A DNA stretch of 39,708 nucleotides from Verrucomicrobiales bacterium (GTDB taxonomy: Bacteria; Verrucomicrobiota; Verrucomicrobiia; Verrucomicrobiales; DEV007), in assembly GCA_029213265.1 (NCBI GenBank), contig JARGNG010000040.1, positions 1-39,708 of the forward strand, in the 5' to 3' direction. A program made the translations under genes and the position numbers. This document shows, piece by piece, positions 15,331 to 24,499 of the stretch; position 1 is the stretch's first letter, and every line of letters begins with the position of its first letter. The notes beneath the pieces were generated by a model. That model was not told the DNA's origin. It was given only the letters and a program-made list of their open reading frames with translations, and searched no databases.

Positions 15331-16845
15331 TCAGTTTACAACGTTGAGTGACTCGTCGAGGCGGGGGTCGCGACAAGGGAAGAGACTGGCTGTCCCAAGT
15401 TGACGTAGAAGGAAGAATCCAAAGAGTCCGGCGACACTGATGAAAGCAAGCACATCAAAAAGCCACGCACCGGGCATCGTCATTTGAATATCCCCACTCG
15501 CAGCTGTCAGAGACGGCCCGCGCTCCGGAATGATAATCCAATAGATGTCCAGAACGTGCATAACCAGGTTCCATACGGCGATCCCTGAGAGCACCAGCGG
15601 AAGCTTCTTCACCTTTTGGAGAAGCAAGGCAACAAACGGGATAAAGAAGTGACCGAGAACGAGGAAGGTAATGGTGTAGGTGTTCCAGAAGGAAGTGTTT
15701 CGAGTCAGGTAGAACTTCGTCTCCTCCGTAATGTTCGCATACCAGATCAGGAAGAACTGAGAGAAAGCGATGTAGGCCCAGAAGATCACGAAGGCGAGCA
15801 TGAGCTTACCCATGAGGTGGTAGTGCTCCATCGTCACCACGTTCTTCAAATAGCCGGCCCTGCGAAGCAGCGTGACAACAATCACGAGAAGGCCCATTGA
15901 GTTCAAAGCACAACCTGCGAAAAGATAAACTCCCCACATGGTAGAGAACCAGGTGTAATCAAGAGCCATCAGCCAATCGAAGACGAGAAATGTCCATGCC
16001 GTTGCAAAGAACGGGAGAAATCCACAGCTCCAGCGTCGCGAAAGCCGAAACCACTTGGGACTTCCATCCGAGTCCTGCTTCACGGACCAGGTGCGTAGCG
16101 TCCAGCCGATTCCGGTGAGAACGAGAAAGTAAAAGAAAAAGCGGATGTACCAGGCCCCCTGATTCAAATACCCGTCTTTGGAGTAGAGGAGCGCTTCCAG
16201 TTTTCGAAAGTGCTTCCCTTTCAGCTTCTCGACAACCGCCTCTTCCGACATGTCCTCCGCGCTCACCTCCGTCAACTTCGCGTCCAGTGCGGAAATCTTG
16301 CGCTCAAAGTGAGCACTGTGACCGGGGCTTGGAGAATCAATCGCGGCAAACTCCGCCTTGGCATCTGCAACCGCCTTCTCGGCAGACTTCACTTCCTTGT
16401 CATGCTTTTGCATGTAGGCATCCTTCTCCTCATCAGCCTTCTTTACGGCCACCTCAAGAGCAGCTTCCCGCTTTGGAAACCACTCCCAGAGAGCATCACG
16501 GAAGCCGAAGAAAGGAAGGAGAAGGGGCAGTCCGAGGATCAGAATAAACGGAATCAGGCACGCCAGATTTTCCATGAGGCGCCTCACGACGACTCCCCAG
16601 CCTGAATTCGAGGCATTGTGAAGAAGGGTCCAAAAGAGACCTCCCACAGCGAGAGAAAGGAAAAACACCACCGCAAACAACCAGCTGTAACCCATCTCCC
16701 CGGCCTTACCGGGCATGAGGAGAGCCAGAAGCAGGAACAAGGCAGTACCTCCGCCACCTACCAAAAGGCAGAGAAGCTTGAGGGCCGTCGGGGACTTAAA
16801 AAATTCCCCGTCCTTAAAATCGTCGCCGTCTTTCAAACCAGCCAT
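15331..16845 (-). CDS. actF: Alternative Complex III subunit ActF (membrane subunit, NrfD/PsrC-related)
   Basis: The 504-residue polytopic protein has about ten helices and typical ActF blocks, including FATAWTFLVFDWLMALD and WFSTMWGVYLFAG in the middle and GHFFIPFVALLLQ and WIIIPERGPS toward the end. ActF pairs with ActC in the membrane part of the quinol:cytochrome c oxidoreductase. Between the first and second helix groups lies a charged Lys/Glu/Ala-rich segment of about 90 residues (126-215), probably a coiled coil that leaves the membrane. The gene closes the act set, 30 bp behind actE. Confidence 0.9.
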   Translation of the reverse strand: MAGLKDGDDFKDGEFFKSPTALKLLCLLVGGGGTALFLLLALLMPGKAGEMGYSWLFAVVFFLSLAVGGLFWTLLHNASNSGWGVVVRRLMENLACLIPFILILGLPLLLPFFGFRDALWEWFPKREAALEVAVKKADEEKDAYMQKHDKEVKSAEKAVADAKAEFAAIDSPSPGHSAHFERKISALDAKLTEVSAEDMSEEAVVEKLKGKHFRKLEALLYSKDGYLNQGAWYIRFFFYFLVLTGIGWTLRTWSVKQDSDGSPKWFRLSRRWSCGFLPFFATAWTFLVFDWLMALDYTWFSTMWGVYLFAGCALNSMGLLVIVVTLLRRAGYLKNVVTMEHYHLMGKLMLAFVIFWAYIAFSQFFLIWYANITEETKFYLTRNTSFWNTYTITFLVLGHFFIPFVALLLQKVKKLPLVLSGIAVWNLVMHVLDIYWIIIPERGPSLTAASGDIQMTMPGAWLFDVLAFISVAGLFGFFLLRQLGTASLFPCRDPRLDESLNVVN

Positions 16846-16875
16846 GAGTAAATAGAAAAAGTGAGTAACCGAAAT

Positions 16876-17496
16876 TTATTTAGACCCTGCCTGCAGAGCC
16901 TGCACGTATGCCACTATGGCCCAGCGATCACGAACCGAGACAACCCCGTTGTAGGGCCCCATCAATCCTTTACCGTGAGTAATCGTCCAAAAAATCTGCC
17001 CTTCCGGCATCGCGGAGACGCGCTCGTCAATGAGGTTTGCCGAAGGGGGAATCGCCCAGTATTTCGCGACAATACCCTGACCATTCCCTGAATCGCCATG
17101 ACACGGGGTGCAGGTGATCTGGTAGCGCTCTTTTCCGCGGGCGAGAAAATCTTCGTCAATCTCAAGGGTTTCAGGAAAGCCCTGGCCGTAAAAATCACCG
17201 AACAGCCCTGTATTGAGATAATCATCTCCTGCGCTGTAATCGAGATCACTGGAGAGATCGCCTTCGTTTCCAGCATGGGGGAACTTAAAACCAATCGGGA
17301 CCGTTCCGGCCACAGGCTTCCGCGCACCTTTTCCGTCTTCGAAAAACTGACTCGGTTTCTGGTACTTCTGCTTGTACTGCCGATCCATGTCCGGGAAGAG
17401 TTCAAACGGAGTCTCCGAGAACTTTTCGCCACGAGGGCCGAGAGCGTAAACAGTGGCTACCACTGCAATCGCCAATATGAGAAAAAACCAACGCAT
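16876..17496 (-). CDS. actE: Alternative Complex III subunit ActE (monohaem cytochrome c)
   Basis: The 206-residue product has an N-terminal hydrophobic helix (3-19) and then the ActE pattern: a Pro-rich linker with KPSQFFEDGKGARKPVAGTV (47-66), and a cytochrome c domain with Cys129-T-P-Cys132-His133 and probable axial Met179 in GLMGPY. ActE is one of the cytochrome subunits through which electrons leave Alternative Complex III. In many relatives it is a lipoprotein; here no lipobox cysteine is present, so the helix itself is likely the anchor. It lies 14 bp after actD. Confidence 0.92.
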   Translation of the reverse strand: MRWFFLILAIAVVATVYALGPRGEKFSETPFELFPDMDRQYKQKYQKPSQFFEDGKGARKPVAGTVPIGFKFPHAGNEGDLSSDLDYSAGDDYLNTGLFGDFYGQGFPETLEIDEDFLARGKERYQITCTPCHGDSGNGQGIVAKYWAIPPSANLIDERVSAMPEGQIFWTITHGKGLMGPYNGVVSVRDRWAIVAYVQALQAGSK

Positions 17497-17510
17497 TCCA
17501 GTAAATCAGT

Positions 17511-18068
17511 TCAATGTGCCACTTCCTCGATGTCTCCCGCACCGATTTCTTTCAAAAAGTCTTTTGTCTGCTCCTTCTTAAACTTCGGATCCCTGGCCTC
17601 AATTACCATGATAAATCCATCATCGGAGAATTTCGAAAACAGCTTCGAATTGAAGAGAGGGTGATTCCAGCGGGGAAGCATAATAAAAACGAAGAGACCG
17701 AAAACCGTCGCAAACGCAGCCAGGAGAATCGTCAACTCGAAGGTAACCGGGAAAAAAGCCGGGATCGTAAACAGGTTGGTCGGCTTTGACTGAACCACGG
17801 TTGGATAAAGGCTGACCTGCGTAAAAAACTGAAGCAGCAGTGCGGTAAGTGTACCGGTGGCACCTCCTGCGAGAACCACAGCGGAAAGCCAGCTTTTGCC
17901 AAGCCCCATGGCATGATCCATCCCGTGAACCGGATAGGGCGTATGGACATCCCAGCGCCGGAAACCCTCCTCGCGGACTTTTTCGGCAGCATGATACAGG
18001 TCGCTGGCAGAAGCGAATTCCGCCACGTACCCAAACAGGCTGGAAGATTTTTCAGATGAAGTGCTCAC
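17511..18068 (-). CDS. actD: Alternative Complex III subunit ActD (DUF3341)
   Basis: The 185-residue protein matches the DUF3341 layout. A soluble N-terminal ferredoxin-like segment (LFGYVAEFASASDLYHAAEKV, about 11-31, then YPVHGMDHAMGLGKS) is followed by two transmembrane helices (about 60-83 and 107-131), the motif PRWNHPLF (132-139) and a C-terminal segment DDGFIMVIEA. ActD has no cofactor and helps to hold the membrane arm. It sits between actC (30 bp) and actE (14 bp) in the usual order. Confidence 0.92.
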   Translation of the reverse strand: MSTSSEKSSSLFGYVAEFASASDLYHAAEKVREEGFRRWDVHTPYPVHGMDHAMGLGKSWLSAVVLAGGATGTLTALLLQFFTQVSLYPTVVQSKPTNLFTIPAFFPVTFELTILLAAFATVFGLFVFIMLPRWNHPLFNSKLFSKFSDDGFIMVIEARDPKFKKEQTKDFLKEIGAGDIEEVAH

Positions 18069-18098
18069 GGCTGAAACAGATTTCTACAGGTTGGCAAA

Positions 18099-19544
18099 TT
18101 AGGAGGAAGTGGATTTGCGACGTTTTTCGCGCAGTCGCTTCCACTCCGGATAATGAGGATCGGACTCAGGAAGAACTCCCTTCACCTCACTCGCTGCAAT
18201 CACGGGAAGGAAGCGGATAAAGAGAAGGAAAAGCATGAAAAACATCCCAAAGGTTCCAAGGAACATCAGCTTTTCCACCCATGACGGGGAGTAATAACCC
18301 CACTGCCCGGGAAGGAAGTCCCTCGCAATCGAGGTCGGGATGATCACGAAACGTTCGAACCACATACCGGCATTCACGAAGTTCACAATGATAAAGACCA
18401 TCCAGAGATTGTGGCGGGACCACTTGAACCAGAAAACCTGGGGTGCAATCACGTTGCAGAAGAACATGCAGTAGTACGCCCAGGTGTAAGGACCGGAGAG
18501 AATCCGGAGGTGGAATGCATCCGACTCAAACTTGTTCGCACCATAGTAACTGATGAACAGCTCCATGATGTAGGCGTATCCAACGATCGTTCCCGTCAGG
18601 AGAATGATCTTCGCCATGTTATCAATATGCTTTGCGGTAATCAGATCTTCCAGGCCGTAGAGCTTCCGGACGGGAAGCATCAAGGTGAGCACCATGGCAA
18701 ATCCACCGAAAATCGCGCCCGCCACAAAGTAAGGAGGGAAAATCGTCGTATGCCAACCAGGCACAATTGAAGTGGCGAAGTCAAACGAAACGACCGAGTG
18801 CACCGAGAGAACTAGCGGAGTGGAAAGCGCTGCAAGGAGAAGATAGGCCATCTCGTAGTGACGCCAATGACGGTTTCCACCACGCCAACCGAGGGAGAAG
18901 AATCCGTAGAGGAATTTAGGAAGCTTCTTGGTCGCTCGATCCCGAAGCGTTGCGAGATCGGGAATCAAGCCAATGTACCAGAAAATAACCGAAACCGTGA
19001 AGTAGGTCGAAACAGCGAAGACATCCCAGAGCAACGGGCTCTTAAAGTTCTGCCAGATCGCATTCGCGTTGGGAACAGGAGCCAGAAACCAGACCATCCA
19101 GAAACGCCCCACGTGGAAACCGGGGAAAATCCCCGCGCACATCACCGCTATCAGCGTCATCGCCTCGGATGCCCGGTTCACGGATGTTCGCCATTTCTGA
19201 CGAGTCAAAAACAGAATCGCTGAAATCAGTGTTCCGGCATGCCCAATACCAATCCAGAACACGAAGTTCACAATCGCCCAACCCCAGGCAACCGGCTGGT
19301 TATTCCCCCATACCCCGACACCAGTCGAAACCAGATAGACGAGAGTAAAGAGAAGGCAGAGAAACAAACAAACCGACGGGACAAAAAGAACCCACCAGAT
19401 AAACGGTTGCCGATTTTCTACGATTCCACAGATCCGATCGGTAATCCAACCCATCGAACGATTATTGAGCACCAGGGGCTCGCGAGCCACTCCTTCCGCT
19501 TCGGAAGGGTGGACATCGGTGTCAGCTGAATTGGTTCCTGCCAT
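18099..19544 (-). CDS. actC: Alternative Complex III subunit ActC (NrfD-like quinol-binding subunit)
   Basis: The 481-residue protein has about ten helices and the NrfD-family pattern seen in Act[22 protein letters not shown] near residues 88-108, then [11 protein letters not shown] and [26 protein letters not shown]. ActC is thought to form the quinol oxidation site next to the ActB iron-sulfur arm. The N-terminal 30 residues are polar and the protein ends in a basic tail. It follows actB after 18 bp, the standard order. Confidence 0.95.
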   Translation of the reverse strand: MAGTNSADTDVHPSEAEGVAREPLVLNNRSMGWITDRICGIVENRQPFIWWVLFVPSVCLFLCLLFTLVYLVSTGVGVWGNNQPVAWGWAIVNFVFWIGIGHAGTLISAILFLTRQKWRTSVNRASEAMTLIAVMCAGIFPGFHVGRFWMVWFLAPVPNANAIWQNFKSPLLWDVFAVSTYFTVSVIFWYIGLIPDLATLRDRATKKLPKFLYGFFSLGWRGGNRHWRHYEMAYLLLAALSTPLVLSVHSVVSFDFATSIVPGWHTTIFPPYFVAGAIFGGFAMVLTLMLPVRKLYGLEDLITAKHIDNMAKIILLTGTIVGYAYIMELFISYYGANKFESDAFHLRILSGPYTWAYYCMFFCNVIAPQVFWFKWSRHNLWMVFIIVNFVNAGMWFERFVIIPTSIARDFLPGQWGYYSPSWVEKLMFLGTFGMFFMLFLLFIRFLPVIAASEVKGVLPESDPHYPEWKRLREKRRKSTSS

Positions 19545-19562
19545 TTCCAGTAAAAAATCAGA

Positions 19563-22500
19563 TTAATGCATCTTTGAGGTAACCGTCCCCACCTTGTCCG
19601 CACCCGGCATTTTCGGATTCGGATTTTTGATACGAGCCAGATAGCTCGTCCGCGGAATGGTGCCGATATACTTCAGCAAATCGTAGTTGCGAGGATTTTT
19701 CTTCGCTGCGTTGATCTTATCGTCAGGGTTCTTGAGATTACCAAATTGAATTGCGTTCGCGCCACAGGCATCCTGACAGGCTACCGTGAAAGAGTTGGCA
19801 GGCACTTGGATATCAGCCGAATCACGAGCAGCAGCCTTTGCTGCGATTTTCGCCTCACTGATTCGCTGCACGCAATAGGTGCACTTCTCAATCACACCAC
19901 GCATCCGGACGGTGACATTCGGATTCTTCTGAAGACGCTGCGTCGTCGTTGCATTCCCGGACGCAGGAGCAAGAGGACCGAACTTAAACCCTTCCGCTTC
20001 GACCCCGGCCACCTCGATCTTTTCAATCGGGCGCTTGTTGTAATCGTAGTAATTGAAGCGACGCGCCTTGTAAGGGCAGTTATTCGCGCAATAACGAGTA
20101 CCGATACAGCGATTGTAGGTCATCGCATTGAGGCCATCACTGGTATGAACCGTTGCATTAACCGGGCAAACCGTTTCGCAGGGAGCGCTCTCACACTGCT
20201 GACAGGCAACCGGCTGAGGGATCATTTCGATCTGATCTTCATCCACAGTCCGGCGACCGGGCTCACCGTTCTTTTCAAAATCAACCCCCTGCTCCGCGAC
20301 CGTCTTGTAGTCGTTCGGACTGGTGAAATAGCGATCCATCCGAATCCAGTGCATTTCGCGACCGGCGAGAACCTGATCCTTCCCGACGATGGGGATATTA
20401 TTCTCAGACTGGCAGGCAATCACGCAGGCGTTACAACCGATGCAGGAATTCAGATCGACAGTCATCGCCCACTGGTGGAGCGGGTCGACACGAAACTCGT
20501 GACCGTCGAGAACCCCCACAATCGGGCCTCCCGGATTTTCCCCGGTCTCGTAGTTGGGACCATCGTAGAGAGAAATATTCTCAGGAATGTGGTGATCCAT
20601 CCCCTGATGACCCGCAAAATCCGAGTCTTCCTTATACATTTCCAGAGTGCCTTCGCGAGCAATCGCACGCCCTTCCATACTGTAATGCTCCGCCGTGAGT
20701 GCGAGCGGATACGTCCCACCTGTTTTGCGCACAGCAACACCGGAGACCACGTAACTCTGGGCAGAGGTCATGAGCGGATAGACATTGAATCCGGCACCCT
20801 GACTGACCGTTTCCGTAGAAAGATCGCCATAGAACCCGACTGCAAGACTAATCGCGAAATCAGCGTGTCCCGGAGAAAGAAGAACAGGAACCGTGACACG
20901 ACGATCGCCCACGGAGAGCTCGATCAAATCTTCGTCGACCAAGCCAAGGCTGCCAGCAGTAGCACTGCTCATCAACGCCGCATTGTCCCAGGTGAGCTTC
21001 GTGATGGGATCCGGAGCCTCCTGAAGCCAACCATTGTTAGCAAAGCGACCATCGTAGGTGGCGCCACTCACCGTGAGAGCAACCTCGAGCGCCTCGGAGT
21101 GAGGAAGATCCGCGATCTTAACCTTTCCGGCGTCGACCTTAACCACACCACCAAACACCTTGGAGGGAAGCACCTTTCCTTCCAAAAAACCATCCCGCAA
21201 AGTCGAGGTCCAATCAATACCACCTGCAGCGGCAAAAGTCTCCTTCACTTCCGCCAGCACACCTTCCTCTGAGGCACCCTCGGCAAGAAGAGAAGCCAGA
21301 AAGACATTCTCGGAAACCCCACCCCAAAGCGGATCGATCATGGGCTGTTGAACAGAGTAGACCCCTGAAAGACTGTAATGATCCCCCCATGACTCCAGGT
21401 AATGTGTGCTGGGAATATGCCAGTCTGCGAATTTCGCAGTTTCGTTTACGCGATAGCCCAGATGAACTAGAGATTTTAATCCCGAGAGCAACTCAGGCAT
21501 TCCAAGCTCAGAAGGAGCATCAAAAGCAACATCCCCCTCATTCATTACAACGAGATTCTCGACCTCACCCGCCTCAATCGCGCCAGCCAAGCTTTTGATA
21601 CCTGGGAAAACAGGCAACTTGTGATTCACCACGGAAATCTGAGCACCATATGCGCCCAAAGCCTGATTGATCGCAGCCACCAACTGGTGAACCACCTTGG
21701 AATGACGTCCGCCAGCAAGAACAACAGACTTTCCTTTGTGGGCAGCCAGGTCAGCCGCGCATTCGTCAATCCAGTCTTGTCGATACACAGCCGGCACAGT
21801 CTTAGCCGCGACTACACTCGCCACATCGGACAAAGCTCCATCCCCGAGGATTTCGCCAAGTTTTTTTGCAATCAATGCGGCAACGGGAAGAACCTGTGAT
21901 GCGGCAAGGCGATAGCGATGATCAGCCTGCCCACCCGTAAGAGTAAAGGCCGGCTCCACCGAATAAAGGCGGCTCATCTTGTCACCCTGCTTCGGGTCAC
22001 GGGCAGAGGAGAATTCAGCAAGAGAATCCTCACCGACAGGCTCATTGCCAAGAAAGTCACAATCGAGCGATACAATACGCTGAGCGGAAGACAAATTTAC
22101 AACCGGAAGAACACCCTTCCCATACAGCTCGTTCGCTGCGGCACGGGCACCATTGGCACGGAGAGCATTGTAAGTGTAAACACTCAGGTCTGGGTAGACC
22201 TCCTGCACCTCAGCAAGAAGCCGGTTCCGGGTCGGCGAAGTCGATTTTGAAACAAGCAACGCCAATTTTTTACCCGACTTGCTTTCACGAAGCGGCTTCA
22301 AGTACAACTCCTCAAAAGCATCTTTCGTAGACGCTTTTCCAGATTCCAGAACCCCGCGGGAGCGATCCTGGTCATACATTTCAAGTGCAGTCGCCTGAGT
22401 GAAGGCGGAAGAGCCCCCCGCAACCGCAGGATGAAGACGGTTTCCGTCCACCTTGGTCGGACGCCCCTCGTAGGTAGTCACAACAAGAGGATCACAACCA

Positions 22501-22820
22501 AGCCCGTCCAGACGGGGCTTGGCAGACGAATAATAAAGCGCTTTGCCCGGTATTACCCACTCGACATGTTCATTGTAGGGAACCAGATGCTGAACTGGGC
22601 GACTACAGGAGACGCCAAAGCCGGCAAGAGCAGTCGAAGCCCCCATCAGTTTTACAAAACTGCGGCGGGAAGTCTCATCCATCTCGAGCTCTGCTGCTCC
22701 CTGGGGAAACTCACGCTCCAACCAACCCTGAAACTCTTCAGATTTTTCGAGCTCGCCAAGACTCCTCCAGTGATTACGCGAGGTTTCCGGCTCAGAAGGA
22801 TGATTCCACTTACGCTTCAT
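19563..22820 (-). CDS. actB: Alternative Complex III subunit ActB (molybdopterin-like domain plus iron-sulfur domain)
   Basis: The 1085-residue protein fuses a molybdopterin-oxidoreductase-like domain (about 70-720) to a four-cluster ferredoxin domain (about 770-1050). The first domain in this family lacks the pterin cofactor. Near residues 51-60 a twin-arginine signal (SRRSFVKLMG) lies after about 50 polar residues, as usual in ActB. Cluster-binding cysteines appear as CIGCNACVIAC (from 793), CQQCESAPCETVCP (from 873), CIGTRYCANNCP (from 905), CTYC (from 980) and CQDACG (from 1015), consistent with three [4Fe-4S] clusters and one [3Fe-4S]. It takes electrons from the quinol site in ActC toward the cytochromes ActA and ActE. 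It starts 27 bp after actA. Confidence 0.96.
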   Translation of the reverse strand: MKRKWNHPSEPETSRNHWRSLGELEKSEEFQGWLEREFPQGAAELEMDETSRRSFVKLMGASTALAGFGVSCSRPVQHLVPYNEHVEWVIPGKALYYSSAKPRLDGLGCDPLVVTTYEGRPTKVDGNRLHPAVAGGSSAFTQATALEMYDQDRSRGVLESGKASTKDAFEELYLKPLRESKSGKKLALLVSKSTSPTRNRLLAEVQEVYPDLSVYTYNALRANGARAAANELYGKGVLPVVNLSSAQRIVSLDCDFLGNEPVGEDSLAEFSSARDPKQGDKMSRLYSVEPAFTLTGGQADHRYRLAASQVLPVAALIAKKLGEILGDGALSDVASVVAAKTVPAVYRQDWIDECAADLAAHKGKSVVLAGGRHSKVVHQLVAAINQALGAYGAQISVVNHKLPVFPGIKSLAGAIEAGEVENLVVMNEGDVAFDAPSELGMPELLSGLKSLVHLGYRVNETAKFADWHIPSTHYLESWGDHYSLSGVYSVQQPMIDPLWGGVSENVFLASLLAEGASEEGVLAEVKETFAAAGGIDWTSTLRDGFLEGKVLPSKVFGGVVKVDAGKVKIADLPHSEALEVALTVSGATYDGRFANNGWLQEAPDPITKLTWDNAALMSSATAGSLGLVDEDLIELSVGDRRVTVPVLLSPGHADFAISLAVGFYGDLSTETVSQGAGFNVYPLMTSAQSYVVSGVAVRKTGGTYPLALTAEHYSMEGRAIAREGTLEMYKEDSDFAGHQGMDHHIPENISLYDGPNYETGENPGGPIVGVLDGHEFRVDPLHQWAMTVDLNSCIGCNACVIACQSENNIPIVGKDQVLAGREMHWIRMDRYFTSPNDYKTVAEQGVDFEKNGEPGRRTVDEDQIEMIPQPVACQQCESAPCETVCPVNATVHTSDGLNAMTYNRCIGTRYCANNCPYKARRFNYYDYNKRPIEKIEVAGVEAEGFKFGPLAPASGNATTTQRLQKNPNVTVRMRGVIEKCTYCVQRISEAKIAAKAAARDSADIQVPANSFTVACQDACGANAIQFGNLKNPDDKINAAKKNPRNYDLLKYIGTIPRTSYLARIKNPNPKMPGADKVGTVTSKMH

Positions 22821-22847
22821 TCGATATTCAAAATTCGTTCTTCAGAA

Positions 22848-23609
22848 CTAGCGGTGACACGCAGCGCAGTCCTGCGGAGGATGCACATTCCACGCTTGCT
22901 GGAGATGCGCCCCGATTAGCTCCTGGTTCCACTCCTTGCCCTCATCGCTCTTCTTCAGATCGTCCGCGGACTTCCCTGTTTTTCCTGCGAGGTAGGCATA
23001 AAACTCATCCGGCTCAAGATCTTCCGGCTCCCAATCGAGGTTGGTGATCTGATCCATGGGGCGCAATGCCTGCTCAGGATTCCGGTGACAATCGAGACAC
23101 CAGCTCATGCTAAGCGACTCATGATGATACACAACGGGCATCTCATTGACTTTCCCGTGACACTTCACACAACTGACGCCGCGATTCACGTGAACGGAGT
23201 GGTCAAAATACGCGTAGTCCGGCGTCTTGTGGAGCTGGACCCAGCGAATCGGATCCCCCGTGTACTTCTCGTAGTTTTCATCCAATGCCTGGCGCAAGGG
23301 CTCAAGCTTGGGAGAGTCTGACTTCACTTTGCCCGGCCCGTGGCAGTTCCAGCAAACTTGCGCAGAAGGAACATTGGAGTGAGGGGAGTTTTCCACAAAC
23401 GTGTGGCAATACCGGCAATCCATACCCAGCTGCCCGGCGTGAAGACTGTGGTCAAACGGAATTGGCTGCTGAGGCATGTATCCGACCCGCGTGTATTTCG
23501 GAGTCCAGGAATACCATGCCAGCGCAATTACACACGTTCCCAGTGCGCCAAGACAGATCAAAATCTTGACGGCCAGGAGATTAGTCCACCTTGGAAAAAT
23601 GTTGCCCAT
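22848..23609 (-). CDS. actA: Alternative Complex III subunit ActA (pentahaem cytochrome c)
   Basis: From the ATG at 23609 the protein has 253 residues: one transmembrane helix (about 11-33) and a periplasmic domain with five CxxCH sites at Cys65, Cys86, Cys147, Cys171 and Cys248. The N-terminal motif IPFDHSLHAGQLGMDCRYCH and the ending CAACHR are typical of ActA. The frame stays open upstream to 23795 but that part crosses the regulatory palindrome and a terminator, so the shorter start is right. It is the first gene of the respiratory run, and a CRP/FNR-like site lies 52 bp upstream. Confidence 0.95.
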   Translation of the reverse strand: MGNIFPRWTNLLAVKILICLGALGTCVIALAWYSWTPKYTRVGYMPQQPIPFDHSLHAGQLGMDCRYCHTFVENSPHSNVPSAQVCWNCHGPGKVKSDSPKLEPLRQALDENYEKYTGDPIRWVQLHKTPDYAYFDHSVHVNRGVSCVKCHGKVNEMPVVYHHESLSMSWCLDCHRNPEQALRPMDQITNLDWEPEDLEPDEFYAYLAGKTGKSADDLKKSDEGKEWNQELIGAHLQQAWNVHPPQDCAACHR

Positions 23610-23660
23610 TGTAGTAGGAGAAAACGGTCGCCCCGCTAGGGAAGACGCCCCATTTAATCG

Positions 23661-23680
23661 CTTGTGAAAAATTTCACAAG
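23661..23680 (-). promoter_or_regulatory. CRP/FNR-type palindromic operator upstream of actA
   Basis: A 20-bp near-perfect palindrome contains TGTGA-N6-TCACA exactly (TGTGA at 23663-23667, TCACA at 23674-23678), the consensus bound by CRP-type regulators; arms are 9 bp. It lies 52 bp upstream of the actA start and no T tract follows on either strand, so it is not a terminator. On the minus strand TTGTGA of the palindrome is 17 bp from TAAATG, a weak possible promoter pair, which would place the site over the -35 region. Confidence 0.65.
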
Positions 23681-23688
23681 CAGTTTTT

Positions 23689-23723
23689 AGGGGAAATTTC
23701 GAATTGAGCCCGTTAATTCCCCT
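23689..23723 (-). repeat. Inverted repeat in the actA upstream region
   Basis: Arms AGGGGAA (23689-23695) and TTCCCCT (23717-23723) flank a 21-nt spacer and could be lengthened with one bulged base. No T tract follows on the minus strand. It lies between the upstream terminator and the CRP-like palindrome, and could be a second operator or chance. Confidence 0.35.
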
Positions 23724-23735
23724 GACAACTCTCAC

Positions 23736-23768
23736 AAAAAACAAAAAACGGGGCCGAAACCCCGTTTT
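23736..23768 (-). terminator. Terminator closing the Verru_Chthon cassette
   Basis: A perfect 9-bp stem AAAACGGGG/CCCCGTTTT (23745-23768) with a 6-nt loop is followed on the minus strand by a long T-rich run (to about 23736). This is a textbook factor-independent terminator 44 nt beyond the stop of the last pilin gene. It isolates the pilin cassette from the act operon. Confidence 0.88.
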
Positions 23769-23811
23769 GTAATCGTGAGTCGAGTCACGCCTCAAAGATC
23801 AGCTCGGCACA

Positions 23812-24483
23812 TCAGGGCCGGTAATTCGAAATCTGCCCATTGTAGGGATTTACTTGAAGGCACACAAAGTTATCGGGCTCGGAGCTTTCCATGGCACCCT
23901 CGCCCTGAACAAGAGTCAGATACCAGGTATCTCGGGAGTCACCGGACCGGAAAGGCAAATCAGTCGATCCATCAGGGCGGAACCGGAATGCAATGTAATC
24001 GGTGAGGCGCTTTGACCCACCGGGACCTGACGGGGCTTCATACTGCCCCTTCTGAGGCGAGACAAATCCGTACTTCTTATCATCTCCCGATGGCCGCCCC
24101 GGATTGAGCAGTGTACTCAAAGACTCATGGAGAGCCGCTGGAGGCCGAATTCGGAAGAAGGTGCTGATCGGAATCATTTCTCCCTCCGGGTTAAATTGAA
24201 AAAGCTGGTAGGCCCGATAGGCTTCTTCCACCTGGGCCGCTGATTCGTCAGCCAACTTGAAGAACCTGATTTCGACGTCTGCGCTCTTCGAGATCGCCTG
24301 CTGCTGAGCCAGCGTCAGCTGGTTTTCAAGCAGAGTCCCTTCACCTGAGAGGGTACTCGAACTGATCAAACTGAATAGATTGGGGGCGGCGAAGGCCAGC
24401 AAAAGCCCCACGATCCCGAGGACGATCATCATCTCGATCAACGAGAACGCCCTCCTTCGCGCTGTGCATAAAATGTTTTTCAT
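23812..24483 (-). CDS. Pseudopilin, Verru_Chthon cassette protein D type
   Basis: From the ATG at 24483 the product has 223 residues. The N-terminus is a type IV pilin/pseudopilin leader: basic RRR, then A-FSLIEMMIVLGIVG, with the cleavage-site Gly replaced by Ala and Glu at mature position 5. A hydrophobic helix and a mostly beta C-terminal region follow. Size, the leader and last place in a four-gene set match the D protein of the Verru_Chthon cassette, which was defined from paralogous operons in Verrucomicrobiota. The role of these cassettes is not known; by resemblance they may form a short pseudopilus. It starts 16 bp after the C gene. Confidence 0.82.
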   Translation of the reverse strand: MKNILCTARRRAFSLIEMMIVLGIVGLLLAFAAPNLFSLISSSTLSGEGTLLENQLTLAQQQAISKSADVEIRFFKLADESAAQVEEAYRAYQLFQFNPEGEMIPISTFFRIRPPAALHESLSTLLNPGRPSGDDKKYGFVSPQKGQYEAPSGPGGSKRLTDYIAFRFRPDGSTDLPFRSGDSRDTWYLTLVQGEGAMESSEPDNFVCLQVNPYNGQISNYRP

Positions 24484-24499
24484 AAAACCAGAATTTTGC

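Noticed and set aside
19746..21272. 508-codon open frame antisense to actB
   Set aside because: It covers the conserved iron-sulfur part of actB on the other strand; its translation is rich in Arg, His and Thr without family motifs, as expected for a shadow frame.
19563..22820. Reading the act genes as a polysulfide, formate or other molybdenum oxidoreductase
   Set aside because: The full set ActA-F with pentahaem ActA, DUF3341 ActD and two NrfD-like subunits is specific to Alternative Complex III, and it stands beside an oxidase.
23661..23680. The actA palindrome as a terminator
   Set aside because: No T tract follows on either strand, and a much better terminator lies at 23736-23768.
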